A stretch of DNA of 64,000 bases from Bacillus sp. ZZV12-4809 (GTDB lineage: Bacteria > Bacillota > Bacilli > Bacillales > Cytobacillaceae). Of this stretch, positions 40,429 to 49,351 are shown in pieces. The notes under the pieces were generated by a model, which did not search any database, was not told the DNA's origin, and saw nothing but the letters and a program-made list of their open reading frames with translations. The stretch is taken from NCBI RefSeq assembly GCF_009849585.1, contig NZ_VCRN01000005.1, positions 124,001-188,000 of the forward strand, given 5' to 3'. How positions within the stretch are numbered: the stretch's first letter is position 1; the number at the start of each line of letters is the position of its first letter. Both the position numbers and the translations under genes were made by a program.

Positions 40429-40635
40429 GTGAATTTAAACCTGCGCAATGCCATTTTACACAATGTATCAGGCAACTCTCAAGATGAATTGAAAGATACA
40501 ATCGTGGATGCCATTCAAAATGGGGAAGAAAAAATGCTGCCTGGCTTGGGTGTTTTATTTGAGGTAATTTGGAAAAACTCCTCTGAAGAAGACAAGCTTG
40601 AAATGCTTCAAACCTTGGAGAGCAGTCTTAAATAA
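40429..40635 (+). CDS. sspI: Small acid-soluble spore protein SspI
   Basis: A 68-residue minor forespore protein of the SspI family, made in the developing spore. The sequence [15 protein letters not shown], the central [30 protein letters not shown] block (residues ~20-49) and the acidic C-terminus match the family; it is not an alpha/beta-type SASP. Start is GTG at 40429 with GGAAGGAG 8-15 nt upstream. I could not find a convincing sigma-G -35 element. Confidence 0.93.
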   Translation: MNLNLRNAILHNVSGNSQDELKDTIVDAIQNGEEKMLPGLGVLFEVIWKNSSEEDKLEMLQTLESSLK

Positions 40636-40639
40636 AATG

Positions 40640-40675
40640 AAAAACTCCGGAAAAGCCCGGAGTTTTTTTATTTTA
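40640..40675. terminator. Bidirectional terminator sspI / M42 peptidase
   Basis: AAACTCCGG-AAAAGC-CCGGAGTTT with T run on the plus strand and A-rich DNA on the other side, placed between convergent stops. Confidence 0.85.
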
Positions 40676-41761
40676 TTCAAATGTAATCTTATCAACTGTT
40701 TCCCTGTCCAGCTTCTTAATCACTTCAACGATCAGCTTTACAGCATTTTCATAGTCATCGCGGTGAAGCATGGCTGCATGGGAATGGATATACCGTGTTG
40801 CAATCGTGATGGAAAGAGATGGTACTCCATTATGTGAAACATGAATGGCTCCTGAATCTGTTCCTCCGCCAGCAATGGCATCAAATTGATAAGGGATATT
40901 CAGTTCATCTGCCGTGTCTGTTACAAGGTCACGCAGGCCTTTATGAGAAACCATTGATGCGTCATAAAGGATGATTTGCGGCCCTTTACCCATTTTACTC
41001 ATGGCTTCTTTTTCAGAGATCCCAGGTGTGTCGCCTGCAATTCCCACATCTACACCAAATGCGATATCCGGTGCGATTTTTTGTGCAGAAGTACGGGCTC
41101 CGCGAAGACCAACCTCTTCCTGAACGGTTCCCACACCATAAACTTCATTCGGATGTTCTGCATCTTTCAATTGCTTAAGCACATCTATTGCAATTGCGCA
41201 GCCAATGCGATTATCCCAGGCTTTTGCCAAAAGCATTTTTTCATTATTCATCACCGTAAACTCAAAATATGGAACCACCATGTCACCAGGCTTTACTCCC
41301 CATTCTTTCGCCTCTTCACGGCTTGAAGCACCAATATCAATGAACATATCTTTAATTTCAACAGGCTTTTTGCGAGCCTCCGGTGATAAGATATGCGGCG
41401 GCTTTGAGCCAATTACTCCGGTAACATCTCCTTTCGATGTTACAATCGTCACCCGCTGTGCCAGCATAACCTGCGACCACCAGCCGCCAACCGTCTGGAA
41501 GCGGATGAAACCTTTATCATCAATGCTTGTTACCATAAATCCAACTTCATCCAAGTGGCCGGCCACCATGATTTTAGGGCCGCCTTCTTTCCCCATTTTT
41601 TTTGCAATCAGGCTTCCTAATCCATCTGTTGTCACTTCATCAGCATAGGCTGTTATGTATTTTTTCATAACCTCGCGCGGTTCGCGCTCATTTCCCGGAA
41701 TCCCTTTTGCATCTGTTAAGTCTTTGAGCATCGTTAACGTTTCATCTAATTTAGCCATCAT
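40673..41761 (-). CDS. ysdC: M42-family metallopeptidase (glutamyl aminopeptidase/endoglucanase-like, YsdC)
   Basis: A 362-residue cocatalytic zinc aminopeptidase of the tetrahedral-aminopeptidase family. Metal and catalytic residues: AGHLDEVGF (H, catalytic D; ~67-75), KAWDNRIGC (bridging D; ~179-187), [11 protein letters not shown] (catalytic EE; ~212-222), GVDVGIAGD (D; ~236-244) and RYIHSHAAM (H; ~325-333). Members release N-terminal residues from peptides; older annotations call some endoglucanases, for which there is no support here. AAGGGAG precedes the two consecutive ATGs. Confidence 0.93.
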   Translation of the reverse strand: MMAKLDETLTMLKDLTDAKGIPGNEREPREVMKKYITAYADEVTTDGLGSLIAKKMGKEGGPKIMVAGHLDEVGFMVTSIDDKGFIRFQTVGGWWSQVMLAQRVTIVTSKGDVTGVIGSKPPHILSPEARKKPVEIKDMFIDIGASSREEAKEWGVKPGDMVVPYFEFTVMNNEKMLLAKAWDNRIGCAIAIDVLKQLKDAEHPNEVYGVGTVQEEVGLRGARTSAQKIAPDIAFGVDVGIAGDTPGISEKEAMSKMGKGPQIILYDASMVSHKGLRDLVTDTADELNIPYQFDAIAGGGTDSGAIHVSHNGVPSLSITIATRYIHSHAAMLHRDDYENAVKLIVEVIKKLDRETVDKITFE

Positions 41762-41865
41762 TTCGACTCCCTTAATATTTATTTAAACATATTATATCGA
41801 ACATCCGATTCAATATAAAGAATTATCAGACGGATATTCCCTAAGGCGGAAGGCCGAAGAAATAA

Positions 41866-42357
41866 TCAGTATCCTTCAGCCTGCCTTTTATAATTTACTT
41901 CATTCTTGTCTATATATGCTTTTTCTATATGAGAAGAGTTAAATCCAAGCATTTCTCCCAAATGCAAGTAAACTGCGATAAGCTCTTTATAATCCGTTAA
42001 AGAACGGCTAGTCCGAAACTTTCCAATCGCTTCATAAACCGATAAGAACTGGCCATTCAATGAAACCGCCTTTTCCACCGGAACAGCAAAGTCCTTTTCC
42101 CCATCAAATCCACATTCAATTCCAATTGATAAAATGAAATGTATACCGTCTACAAACTCTTCCAATACTGTTTCCTGAGGGGAGGAAGGCTTAAGGCTCC
42201 AAAACTTAAAGCATCTTGTCTCATTTGCAAGCTCTCCCAATTCAACAAGCAGCGCCAGTATCTTACGGTCAAATAAATCTTCTTCCTCTAAACCATGGTT
42301 TGATTCTATATGCCTGTCCAGCCCTTTTTGCATTTGGAACAATTGCTGATAATTCAT
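41866..42357 (-). CDS. Dimeric (all-alpha, MazG-related) dUTPase
   Basis: A 163-residue protein of the dUTPase_2 family. Motifs: the N-terminal QLFQMQKGLDRHIE, ALLVELGELANETRCFKFWS (metal-binding ExxE, ~36-55), and EEFVDGIHFILSIG (ExxD, ~66-79). The family hydrolyses dUTP/dUDP to dUMP and is unrelated to the trimeric enzyme. Bacteriophages and some Firmicutes use this form. It is a single gene between the M42 peptidase and the divergent ysdB. Confidence 0.88.
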   Translation of the reverse strand: MNYQQLFQMQKGLDRHIESNHGLEEEDLFDRKILALLVELGELANETRCFKFWSLKPSSPQETVLEEFVDGIHFILSIGIECGFDGEKDFAVPVEKAVSLNGQFLSVYEAIGKFRTSRSLTDYKELIAVYLHLGEMLGFNSSHIEKAYIDKNEVNYKRQAEGY

Positions 42358-42437
42358 TTTCCACCATCCTATAATATTTAAAGATTAACTTCATTATAAA
42401 TCTCATCAAAAAAAATTATAACAAATCGAAAAAAAGT

Positions 42438-42463
42438 TGAAACTTTTTTAAAGCTCATCCGTA
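42438..42463 (+). promoter_or_regulatory. Sigma-W promoter of ysdB
   Basis: TGAAAC (42438-42443), exactly 16 bp, then CGTA (42460-42463): the full sigma-W consensus. It ends 35 bp before the ysdB start. B. subtilis ysdB belongs to the sigma-W regulon. Confidence 0.9.
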
Positions 42464-42497
42464 TAGTATGGAAAATAATAATGGAGGGCTGGTTATT

Positions 42498-42911
42498 ATG
42501 TGGCTCCTTAGAATGCTATTGTTTGCACTGATTCTTTTTCTCATATACACCGCGGTAAAATACCTTTTGAATTCCAAGAGAAAGCTGGAACTTGCCCACG
42601 AACAGAAACGATATTATTTTTGGGATGATCAGGAAAATGTCAGGAAGAACTTCCTGATTACGTATAAAGGGGTTTTATTTGAAGGCGAAAAGTACCTGGG
42701 AACGACTGACAATTCTTTTGATGTGGTCTCTATATTTATCTGGCCGCACAATTTATCGGCCCTTAAGGGGATGGTAAGGGAGGATTTTCTTTTTATTGAA
42801 AAAAAGATAACCGAGACATATCCTACTGCAAAAATAGACTGGAAAAGCCCTGTTAAGGAGTTCATGCATAAAACAGCTTCTCCAGGCGAGGAAATTAAAG
42901 ATCATCTCTAA
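42498..42911 (+). CDS. ysdB: YsdB, sigma-W controlled membrane-anchored protein
   Basis: A 137-residue protein with one N-terminal transmembrane segment (MWLLRMLLFALILFLIYTAV, 1-20) and a cytosolic domain. Conserved blocks include RYYFWDDQENVRKNFLITYKGVLFEGEKYLG (described by ends, ~40-70) and IFIWPHN. Function unknown. ATG 42498 has GGAGGG 9 nt upstream; an in-frame ATG at 42468 lies before this site and right at the transcription start. The repeat copy C begins immediately after its stop codon. Confidence 0.87.
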   Translation: MWLLRMLLFALILFLIYTAVKYLLNSKRKLELAHEQKRYYFWDDQENVRKNFLITYKGVLFEGEKYLGTTDNSFDVVSIFIWPHNLSALKGMVREDFLFIEKKITETYPTAKIDWKSPVKEFMHKTASPGEEIKDHL

Positions 42912-43017
42912 AGGCTCTTTTCTAAAAGCTTGTTGTTTTTGTCCGTTGATTGCAGCGAAAATCAACTCAGTAAATTAAGTCAAGTTACGAAAAGCAACAG
43001 AATTTACAAAACACCCT
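42912..43017. repeat. Dispersed palindromic repeat, copy C (short form)
   Basis: A 106-bp version: AGGCTCTTTTCTAAAAGC, TTGTTGTTTTT, GTCCGTTGATTGCAGCG directly joined to AAATCAACTCAGTAAATTAA, then GAAAAGCAACAGAATTTAC and ACACCCT. The GC-rich core of copy B is missing. It abuts the ysdB stop codon. Confidence 0.75.
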
Positions 43018-43020
43018 CTC

Positions 43021-43053
43021 TAAAAAAACGTTCGGCAGCTCCGAACGTTTTTT
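43021..43053. terminator. Terminator of the VTT-domain gene (and ysdB)
   Basis: AAAAAAACGTTCGG-CAGCT-CCGAACGTTTTTT: a symmetrical stem with T runs on both strands between convergent genes. Confidence 0.9.
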
Positions 43054-43622
43054 TATGCTGCTTTGAAGAATTCCTTCCATTTTATAACCGTCACCTTCTC
43101 CCTCAATACAAAAACTAAAACAGAAAGTGACAGCAAAATCAGAACAATCATAGAAGGCGTAAATCTGCTGATGAACTCTCCAAAAACGGTATAAAAAACA
43201 GCCAGCGGCAAATTGGTGATCCATGAATTTTTCAGATATTGATTGAACCCCTTATTTCTCTCCATCAGACAAAAACTCAATAAATGATAATGAATAAAAG
43301 GGATAAGCCTTAATACTGCAACCTGGCCGACAGTTAAATTCCGATACTCTCCAAACCACCGCTTTTTTAATAAAGAGAGTTTTTCATGTGTCCCCGGCAT
43401 TTTGGTGATTAGAAAATAAAAAAGAATACTGCTGATCATTAACCCTGCAAGCGAGAAAACAGAGCCAAAAAAACTGCCAAAGAGAACTCCACCGGTTATG
43501 CAGACAAGCGGTACCGGAATAAATAGAAACTGCCGGATGATATGAAAAAAGATAAAAGCAAAGGGAGCAAGAATTCCAGCAGTCTCTGCCATAGCAAACA
43601 ATAAAGTCAATTGTTCATTCAT
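43053..43622 (-). CDS. TVP38/TMEM64 (VTT/SNARE-associated domain) membrane protein
   Basis: A 189-residue polytopic protein. Hydrophobic segments at about 15-35, 38-60, 62-82, 130-150 and 155-175 surround the family region FLFIPVPLVCITGGVLFGSFFGSVFSLAG (described by ends, ~32-61) and the re-entrant VAVLRLIPFIHYHLLSF. Relatives of DedA/TMEM41 scramble or flip lipids; function here is unknown. No such gene is between ysdB and ysdA in B. subtilis as I remember it, so this is a local insertion next to repeat copy C. Confidence 0.82.
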   Translation of the reverse strand: MNEQLTLLFAMAETAGILAPFAFIFFHIIRQFLFIPVPLVCITGGVLFGSFFGSVFSLAGLMISSILFYFLITKMPGTHEKLSLLKKRWFGEYRNLTVGQVAVLRLIPFIHYHLLSFCLMERNKGFNQYLKNSWITNLPLAVFYTVFGEFISRFTPSMIVLILLSLSVLVFVLREKVTVIKWKEFFKAA

Positions 43623-43684
43623 GCCTTCACCTCTCCCGATGACGTTCCTGCTGTTCTCTAAAGCTTATGGAAGCCGCTGACTGT

Positions 43685-43957
43685 TTATGACAATTGAATA
43701 ACAAGGTACAAAAGCAAGCCAGTCTCAAGCAACGCCAAAAGTGGCAGCCCCCATTTAAACTGAACATGCTTCGTTTTATGCCTGAAAGTCTTCATACCAA
43801 GAGTCATTCCCGCTGCCCCGCTCAAGAAGGCTGTGATCCAGAGATTCTTCTCGCTTATACGGAACTCATTCCGTTTTGCTTTTTCTTTATCAAGCCGCAT
43901 CAGGCAGAAACCAATCACATTCATGATCAGATAGATAAGAGCTATTGTTTTAATCAT
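43685..43957 (-). CDS. ysdA: DUF1294 family membrane protein (YsdA)
   Basis: A 90-residue protein with hydrophobic segments at 1-20 and ~68-88 and a weaker one at 42-55. The basic middle DKEKAKRNEFRISEKNLW and GMKTFRHKTKHVQFKWGLP are the DUF1294 signatures. Function unknown. ATG 43955-43957 has AGGAGA 7 nt before it; the frame is open upstream through the rplT terminator, which cannot be coding. Length matches B. subtilis YsdA (89). Confidence 0.87.
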   Translation of the reverse strand: MIKTIALIYLIMNVIGFCLMRLDKEKAKRNEFRISEKNLWITAFLSGAAGMTLGMKTFRHKTKHVQFKWGLPLLALLETGLLLYLVIQLS

Positions 43958-44030
43958 GAGCTTTCTCCTTTTATGTTTTAAGTCACTATTGAGCTTAAAT
44001 GAAATGGAAGCTTTCTGTCCATCAAAAGCA

Positions 44031-44062
44031 AAATAAAAAGCCATCCCCTTAGGGAATGGCTA
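44031..44062 (-). terminator. Terminator of infC-rpmI-rplT
   Basis: Minus strand AGCCATTCCC-TA-AGGGGATGGCT followed by TTTTATTTTG, 12 bp past the rplT stop. Confidence 0.9.
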
Positions 44063-44074
44063 TTGCAGGAATTA

Positions 44075-44434
44075 TTACTTGCTAAGCTGCTGCTTTGCAA
44101 CTGATGCTAATTCAGCAAATGCTTTTTCGTCAGCGATTGCTAATTCAGCAAGCATTTTACGGTTAACTTCGATGCCAGCAAGCTTTAAACCGTGCATTAA
44201 ACGGCTGTAAGAAAGACCGTTCATGCGAGCTGCTGCGTTAATACGAGTAACCCAAAGTTTGCGGAAGTCGCGCTTTTTCTGGCGACGATCGCGGTAAGCA
44301 TACATTAGGGATTTCATAACCTGCTGGTTAGCAACTTTGTATAATGTATGTTTTGAACCGAAATAACCTTTAGCTAATTTGATGACTTTTTTACGACGTT
44401 TGCGAGTAACTGTACCGCCTTTTACACGTGGCAT
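44075..44434 (-). CDS. rplT: 50S ribosomal protein L20
   Basis: A 119-residue, Arg/Lys-rich protein that binds 23S rRNA early in assembly. [20 protein letters not shown] and the conserved [23 protein letters not shown] region (~48-70) are diagnostic. In Bacillus, L20 also represses its own operon by binding the infC leader. It follows rpmI by 26 bp. Confidence 0.99.
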   Translation of the reverse strand: MPRVKGGTVTRKRRKKVIKLAKGYFGSKHTLYKVANQQVMKSLMYAYRDRRQKKRDFRKLWVTRINAAARMNGLSYSRLMHGLKLAGIEVNRKMLAELAIADEKAFAELASVAKQQLSK

Positions 44435-44460
44435 ATTATTTCCCTCCTAATTTCGAGATA

Positions 44461-44661
44461 TTACTTAAGATTTACTAATAAGTTACGGATGCGCTTGTAA
44501 TCGCCTGAAGAAACAAGAGTTCCTTTGCGAAGCTTACGCTTTTGCTTTTGAGATTTGTTCGCGAACATATGGCTTCTGTAAGCATGAGAACGCTTCAGTT
44601 TACCAGAACCTGTTCTTTTGAAACGCTTAGCAGCGCCGCGGTGAGTTTTCATTTTTGGCAT
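44461..44661 (-). CDS. rpmI: 50S ribosomal protein L35
   Basis: A 66-residue basic protein starting [20 protein letters not shown], the standard L35 N-terminus. It lies between infC (15 bp) and rplT (26 bp) in the conserved operon. Confidence 0.99.
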   Translation of the reverse strand: MPKMKTHRGAAKRFKRTGSGKLKRSHAYRSHMFANKSQKQKRKLRKGTLVSSGDYKRIRNLLVNLK

Positions 44662-44676
44662 TGGGAATTCCTCCTC

Positions 44677-45192
44677 TTACTTGTCGTTTTTCGGTGCTAA
44701 GACCATAAACATGCTTCGGCCATCCATTTTCGGATGTGATTCCACTGTTGCAACTTCATTGCATGCTTGTGCAAAGCGGATTAATACACGCTGGCCGATT
44801 TCCTTATGCGTAATGGCACGTCCTTTAAATCGGATCGATGCTTTTACTTTATCGCCTTTTTCAAGGAATTTAATAGCATTGCGAAGTTTTGTATTAAAGT
44901 CATGTTCTTCAATAGTCGGGCTAAGACGAACTTCTTTAATACTGATAATCTTCTGGTTTTTGCGAGCTTCTTTTTCTTTCTTCTGCTGCTCGAATTTGAA
45001 CTTTCCGTAGTCCATGATACGGGCTACAGGAGGCTTCGCACTCGGTGCAACCAGAACAAGATCAAGATTGGCACGAGAAGCAATTTCAAGTGCGTCGAAT
45101 TTTGATTTAATCCCTAACTGCTCGCCGTTTTGGTCAATAAGACGGACTTCGCGGGCGCGAATGCCCTCGTTTAACAACATATCTTTGCTAAT
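44677..45192 (-). CDS. infC: Translation initiation factor IF-3 (AUU start)
   Basis: Prevents 30S-50S association and checks start codons. 171 residues in two domains joined by a lysine-rich linker ([15 protein letters not shown], ~75-90). The start is read as ATT at 45190-45192: GGAGGTG lies 7 nt upstream, whereas the first ATG (45178-45180) is 20 nt from any ribosome binding site. The resulting N-terminus (M)[18 protein letters not shown] matches homologues. AUU starts on infC allow IF-3 to limit its own synthesis in enterobacteria and are also known in Geobacillus. Confidence 0.96.
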   Translation of the reverse strand: MSKDMLLNEGIRAREVRLIDQNGEQLGIKSKFDALEIASRANLDLVLVAPSAKPPVARIMDYGKFKFEQQKKEKEARKNQKIISIKEVRLSPTIEEHDFNTKLRNAIKFLEKGDKVKASIRFKGRAITHKEIGQRVLIRFAQACNEVATVESHPKMDGRSMFMVLAPKNDK

Positions 45193-45238
45193 AGCTAGAC
45201 ACCTCCAAGGTTTAATGCGAACACAACGTTTGGGTCAA

Positions 45239-45310
45239 GAAAAGCGCAAGCGCCTGCTTAGCAGACAACTTAAAAGCTGTCAGCTGCACCGGACCAAAGC
45301 TGAATCGCAA
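45239..45310. repeat. Remnant of AAGCGCAAGCGCC element in the infC leader
   Basis: GAAAAGCGCAAGCGCCTGC at 45239-45257 is the start motif of the family seen at 59985-60345, here decayed and lying between the L20-leader terminator and infC. No gene is present in 45193-45729; the rest is leader, promoter and AT-rich spacer. Confidence 0.5.
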
Positions 45311-45361
45311 GTTATGCAACATTTCTCTTCCGTGACGGAATCAGAGCTGTTTTTAACCAAA

Positions 45362-45490
45362 TAAAAAAGTGCGGATGAAAACACCCACACTTACGTATAT
45401 AAACAGAAAATGTTCACGTAAAACCTGCCAACTGCACTTTGCGTCAATCAGGTGAGAAGCGGGTGCTTCTTCTTTTCCTCAAACTGTATT
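45362..45490 (-). promoter_or_regulatory. L20 leader (autoregulatory leader of infC-rpmI-rplT)
   Basis: Minus-strand transcript with GAAGCACCCGCTTCTCACC and GGCAGGTTT segments typical of the L20-leader class, followed by a terminator AAGTGTGGGTG-TTTT-CATCCGCACTT TTTT (45362-45392). L20 binding to this rRNA mimic promotes early termination in B. subtilis. Recognition is by motif and position; I could not fold it computationally. Confidence 0.8.
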
Positions 45491-45505
45491 CAATTTACCT
45501 TAGCA

Positions 45506-45535
45506 ACTATATCACAAAGAATGACTCCGTGTCAA
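45506..45535 (-). promoter_or_regulatory. Promoter of infC-rpmI-rplT
   Basis: Minus strand: -35 TTGACA (45530-45535), 18-bp spacer, -10 TATAGT (45506-45511). It gives an untranslated leader of about 305 nt. Confidence 0.85.
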
Positions 45536-45690
45536 ACGAATAACTTTTATCACAACGAAGAAAAGCATAACAAAATTAATTGCTTTTGGCAATATGATTT
45601 TAATATTTTTTCGAAATGAATTTAATCCCAACTTTTTCATTTTTTCCTTCCTGCTCATAAAATTATAGTTTTACTTGATTTACAAATGAC

Positions 45691-45728
45691 CATAAAAAGG
45701 GCTGCAGCACGTGCAGCCCTTTTTCATT
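45691..45728 (-). terminator. Terminator of thrS
   Basis: Minus strand AAAAGGGCTGCACG-TGCTGCAGCCCTTTTT: a strong stem with U run, 1-2 bp after the thrS stop. Confidence 0.9.
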
Positions 45729-45729
45729 A

Positions 45730-47661
45730 TTAGCGTTTTACTTCAGTTTTTAGTGCAGAGATGAAGTCCTCAAATGAAACAGTTTCAGATTTTTGCTCTC
45801 CATACTTGCGGACATTGACAGCTTTTTCAGCTACTTCGTTGTCTCCTACAACAAGCATATATGGAGTTTTTTGCATTTGGGCTTCACGGATCTTATACCC
45901 GATTTTTTCATTGCGGTCATCGAGCTCAACACGGAAGCCCTCTGCCTGAAGCTGCTCCTGCACTTTTTTTGCATAATCAAAGTGGATATCAGGGGATACC
46001 GGAATAACCTGGACTTGAACTGGTGCAAGCCAAGTTGGAAATGCTCCCTTATATTCCTCAATCAGGAATGCTACAAAACGCTCCATAGTAGAAACGACAC
46101 CTCGGTGGATTACTACCGGGCGATGAGGCTTTCCATCTTCCCCTACATAAGTCAGATCAAATCGCTCAGGAAGCAGGAAGTCCAGCTGGACAGTTGATAA
46201 AGTCTCATCCTTGCCAAGCGCAGTTTTAACTTGGACATCCAATTTAGGACCATAAAAAGCTGCTTCGCCTTCTGCCTCAAAATAATCGAGGCCGATTTCA
46301 TCCATCGCTTCTTTAAGCATGGCCTGTGCTTTTTCCCACATTTCATCATCATCAAAGTACTTCTCAGTATCCTGAGGATCTCTGTAAGAAAGGCGGAATG
46401 AGTAGTCATTGATATCGAAGTCTTTATATACTTCAAGAATTAGATGCACTACACGCTTAAATTCTTCCTTGATCTGGTCAGGACGAACAAAAATATGTGC
46501 ATCATTCAGAGTCATGCCCCGCACACGCTGAAGGCCGGATAGGGCTCCTGACATTTCATAGCGGTGCATTGTTCCAAGCTCTGCAATACGGATAGGCAAT
46601 TCGCGGTAGCTGTGGATGCCATTCTTATAGATCATCATATGATGCGGGCAGTTCATTGGACGAAGGACAAGCTGTTCGTTATCCATCTCCATGACAGGGA
46701 ACATGTCTTCCTGATAATGATCCCAGTGGCCGGATGTTTTATAAAGATCCACGCTTCCCATGATCGGAGTATACACATGGTCATAGCCCAGTCTTTCTTC
46801 CTTATCGACGATGTATCGCTCGATATTGCGGCGGATTGTTGCCCCTTTTGGAAGCCACATTGGGAGCCCCTGGCCTACTTTTTGCGAATTCATGAACAGG
46901 TTAAGCTCTTTGCCGATTTTGCGGTGGTCTCGCTCTTTTGCCTCTTCAAGGAGACGCAAATGCTCAGCCAGGTCCTCTTTCTTGAAGAAAGCTGTTCCAT
47001 AAATACGCTGAAGCATCTTGTTATCACTGTCGCCTCTCCAATAGGCTCCGGCAATGCTTAATAGTTTGAACTCCTTCAATTTGCCAGTAGAAGGTACATG
47101 GACACCGCGGCAGAGGTCAAAAAATTCGCCCTGCTCGTAAATAGTCACTGTTTCATCTTCAGGAATTGCCTCGATCAGTTCAAGCTTATATTCATCATCA
47201 ATTTCCTTGTACATCTGAACTGCTTCATTGCGGCTGACTTCTTTGCGAACAATATCAAGATTTTCATTAATAATCTTTTTCATTTCTTTTTCAATCACTG
47301 AAAGATCTTCTGGTGAAAGTGATTCTTCCAGATCGATGTCATAATAGAATCCGCCTTCAATAACGGGTCCTACCCCAAACTTTACATTTTTATATAAACG
47401 CTTGATCGCCTGAGCCATCAAATGGGCGGTGCTATGGCGAAGAACCTCCAGCGCATCGCTTGAGTCCGCTGTGACAATTTCAATCGCACCATTGTTTTCG
47501 ATTGGACGTCGAAGATCATACATTTCTCCATCCAGCTTGCCGGCAATCGCCTTTTTCTTCAGGCCCGGGCTGATCGAAGCTGCAATATCTTCTGTTGTCG
47601 TTCCCTTTGGAAACTCCTTTACAGCCCCATCTGGAAACGAAACTTTAACAACTTCTGACAT
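45730..47661 (-). CDS. thrS: Threonine--tRNA ligase
   Basis: Class II synthetase of 643 residues, identical in length to B. subtilis ThrS. It has the TGS domain (1-62), the editing domain with [10 protein letters not shown] (~74-83) and the late zinc-like C/H pair DLCRGVHVP, catalytic motif 2 ([20 protein letters not shown], ~376-395; preceded by zinc-binding PMNCPHH), and the C-terminal anticodon-binding domain. GGGAGG stands 6 nt before ATG. Control is by a Thr T-box. Confidence 0.98.
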   Translation of the reverse strand: MSEVVKVSFPDGAVKEFPKGTTTEDIAASISPGLKKKAIAGKLDGEMYDLRRPIENNGAIEIVTADSSDALEVLRHSTAHLMAQAIKRLYKNVKFGVGPVIEGGFYYDIDLEESLSPEDLSVIEKEMKKIINENLDIVRKEVSRNEAVQMYKEIDDEYKLELIEAIPEDETVTIYEQGEFFDLCRGVHVPSTGKLKEFKLLSIAGAYWRGDSDNKMLQRIYGTAFFKKEDLAEHLRLLEEAKERDHRKIGKELNLFMNSQKVGQGLPMWLPKGATIRRNIERYIVDKEERLGYDHVYTPIMGSVDLYKTSGHWDHYQEDMFPVMEMDNEQLVLRPMNCPHHMMIYKNGIHSYRELPIRIAELGTMHRYEMSGALSGLQRVRGMTLNDAHIFVRPDQIKEEFKRVVHLILEVYKDFDINDYSFRLSYRDPQDTEKYFDDDEMWEKAQAMLKEAMDEIGLDYFEAEGEAAFYGPKLDVQVKTALGKDETLSTVQLDFLLPERFDLTYVGEDGKPHRPVVIHRGVVSTMERFVAFLIEEYKGAFPTWLAPVQVQVIPVSPDIHFDYAKKVQEQLQAEGFRVELDDRNEKIGYKIREAQMQKTPYMLVVGDNEVAEKAVNVRKYGEQKSETVSFEDFISALKTEVKR

Positions 47662-47736
47662 GATATTTCCTCCCTTTTTATGTTAACGCAAGACATCTGA
47701 ATCAGATGCTGCTGCGCTTTACACTTGAAAAATAAA

Positions 47737-47985
47737 AAAACCCGTCCCTAAAAAAGGGACGAGTTATTATTAACACGCGGTTCCACCCTACTTCTCGTTT
47801 TCAAAAAAGACAAACGACTCTGTAGTAAGATAACGGTCTTTTCCCGCCAGCCCATTTCCTGGCTGGAGTTCAGAGGCGGTAAGCATTCAAATCGTGTTAG
47901 GAAGGTTTCAGCCTTGCCTTCCCTCTCTTTAAACCGTATTAGAATACCCTTATCCTCATCGCAACTTTTGCTTGGTTATTGTAAT
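47737..47985 (-). promoter_or_regulatory. T-box leader, threonine specifier (thrS)
   Basis: Minus strand: GATGAGGATAAGGGTA 5' stem region (~47940-47960), specifier ACC (Thr) at 47878-47880 in GAATGCTTACCGCC, T-box AGTAGGGTGGAACCGCGTG at 47774-47792, and a terminator AACTCGTCCC-TTTTTT-AGGGACGGGTT TTTTT (47737-47769). Confidence 0.95.
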
Positions 47986-47994
47986 ATGTACGTT

Positions 47995-48023
47995 ATTATA
48001 GTTTGTTATTTCAGGAAAATCAA
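47995..48023 (-). promoter_or_regulatory. Promoter of thrS
   Basis: Minus strand: -35 TTGATT (48018-48023), 17-bp spacer, -10 TATAAT (47995-48000). The -35 overlaps the last codons of ytxC. Confidence 0.8.
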
Positions 48024-48904
48024 GGGTATCTTTTACATTTTTCATCATCAGCATAAGAATGGGTGTTTCGATCATGATAAAAAGCAGTAAGAGAGCTTAA
48101 TTGAAGCCTTTCTTCAAAAATATTGCGGATTGTTCTGACCAGAGGCTGGTCAAAATCATCTGAATAGAGATAAATAGCTGAAGGTGCGATTGAGAGCAGC
48201 GGTGCAATCGTACCAGAATCCACATATACTGGATGATTGGATAATAGCTTGCGGTCAATCATTCTTAAGAGCTCTCCGCGTTTAATTTCACGCAATTGCT
48301 CATCATAAAAATAAACACCTTCATCCATTAAGACATGGATTGTATCGATTTTGGGCTGCCTGCCTGACAGGAAATCCCTCAAAGTATGGATGAACATCTG
48401 ATATTCCTGTTCCATTTTGTACTCATCGATGGAAACTTCCACATATTTGGTCATTTCATTCATGAGCGGGCGCATCCGGAATTTTACGAATGAATCAAAA
48501 GAAAAGGAAATATGATCTTGAAACAACTGATCAATTGCACTTTTTAAATTTTCTTTAACATCCAGGCCACTGACAAACGCAGCAAGATCCTCGCGGTTTC
48601 CTTCCAGGATAGAGTGAATAATTTCTAGAATTTGCTGCTGCTCGCCTTCATCCTCATAATAATAATGCTCCATCAGTATCCGTTTAAACCAATCATCCTG
48701 CTTTTGGTTCACGATAAATTGAAAAAATGCTGTCTTAACAGTATTCAGGATATTGCCGCTATTTTCAGCAGAAACTCTGACTATATGTTGATCTTCAAAA
48801 TGAAGAATATTATTATCACTTTGACAAAAAGACTGCAGCTGTTCTGAAAGATGCTCATGAAAATTTCGAGCATCTGTGCTGCTCTGGAAAATGATTTCGA
48901 TCAA
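48020..48904 (-). CDS. ytxC: Putative sporulation protein YtxC
   Basis: A 294-residue protein of the YtxC family, restricted to spore formers. No transmembrane segment or catalytic motif is evident; it is rich in acidic residues and has a central helical region (~95-190). The start is taken as TTG 48902-48904, since GGGGGG lies 6-12 nt before it; the frame is open seven codons farther. It lies between dnaI and thrS as in B. subtilis. Confidence 0.85.
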   Translation of the reverse strand: MIEIIFQSSTDARNFHEHLSEQLQSFCQSDNNILHFEDQHIVRVSAENSGNILNTVKTAFFQFIVNQKQDDWFKRILMEHYYYEDEGEQQQILEIIHSILEGNREDLAAFVSGLDVKENLKSAIDQLFQDHISFSFDSFVKFRMRPLMNEMTKYVEVSIDEYKMEQEYQMFIHTLRDFLSGRQPKIDTIHVLMDEGVYFYDEQLREIKRGELLRMIDRKLLSNHPVYVDSGTIAPLLSIAPSAIYLYSDDFDQPLVRTIRNIFEERLQLSSLTAFYHDRNTHSYADDEKCKRYP

Positions 48905-49018
48905 CCAAATCCCCCCTTTATACAAATCTCTGTTCTATGTATATGGCGGACTTGGCCAAATTAGAAGTAGGGTTTGGTGTTTTAGTGTATTAAACGATGA
49001 TAAGTTCCTTTGGGATAA

Positions 49019-49273
49019 AATTTTCTTTTAGCGTTTTAATTTTGTCCGTTGATTTTACTCCAGATGCTCGCATTTTGCTGAGCGGGCGGTGAGCATTTTT
49101 GAACCATGCTTCAGTGCCATAAATACCCGCAGGACATTGAATAAGCTTCTTCGAATGAACACCACACGAAGGAAATGCGTCAGCACTCTCGAGGATCAAG
49201 TGCCCACAGCGAAGATCAACTCAGCAAATTAATCTAGGTTATGAAAAAGCAACGAACTTTACAAAAACTGCCT
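49019..49273. repeat. Dispersed palindromic repeat, copy D
   Basis: Left arm TTTTCTTTTAGCG and TTTGTCCGTTGATTTTACTCC; right arm GAAGATCAACTCAGCAAATT, then GTTATGAAAAAGCAACGAAC and TTACAAAAACTGCCTT. The 255-bp element holds an imperfect GC-rich core (TGCTGAGCGGGCGGTGAGCA). It fills most of the 447-bp ytxC-dnaI gap; no gene is visible there. Confidence 0.65.
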
Positions 49274-49314
49274 TGAATATAAAAAGCGCACATGTAGTGA
49301 AAACAGCAGCAATA

Positions 49315-49348
49315 AAAAAACTGCCGAGGGATTTATCGGCAGTTTTTC
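49315..49348 (-). terminator. Terminator of dnaB-dnaI
   Basis: Minus strand AAAAACTGCCGA-TAAATCC-CTCGGCAGTTTTT TT, 3 bp past the dnaI stop. Confidence 0.9.
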
Positions 49349-49351
49349 AGA

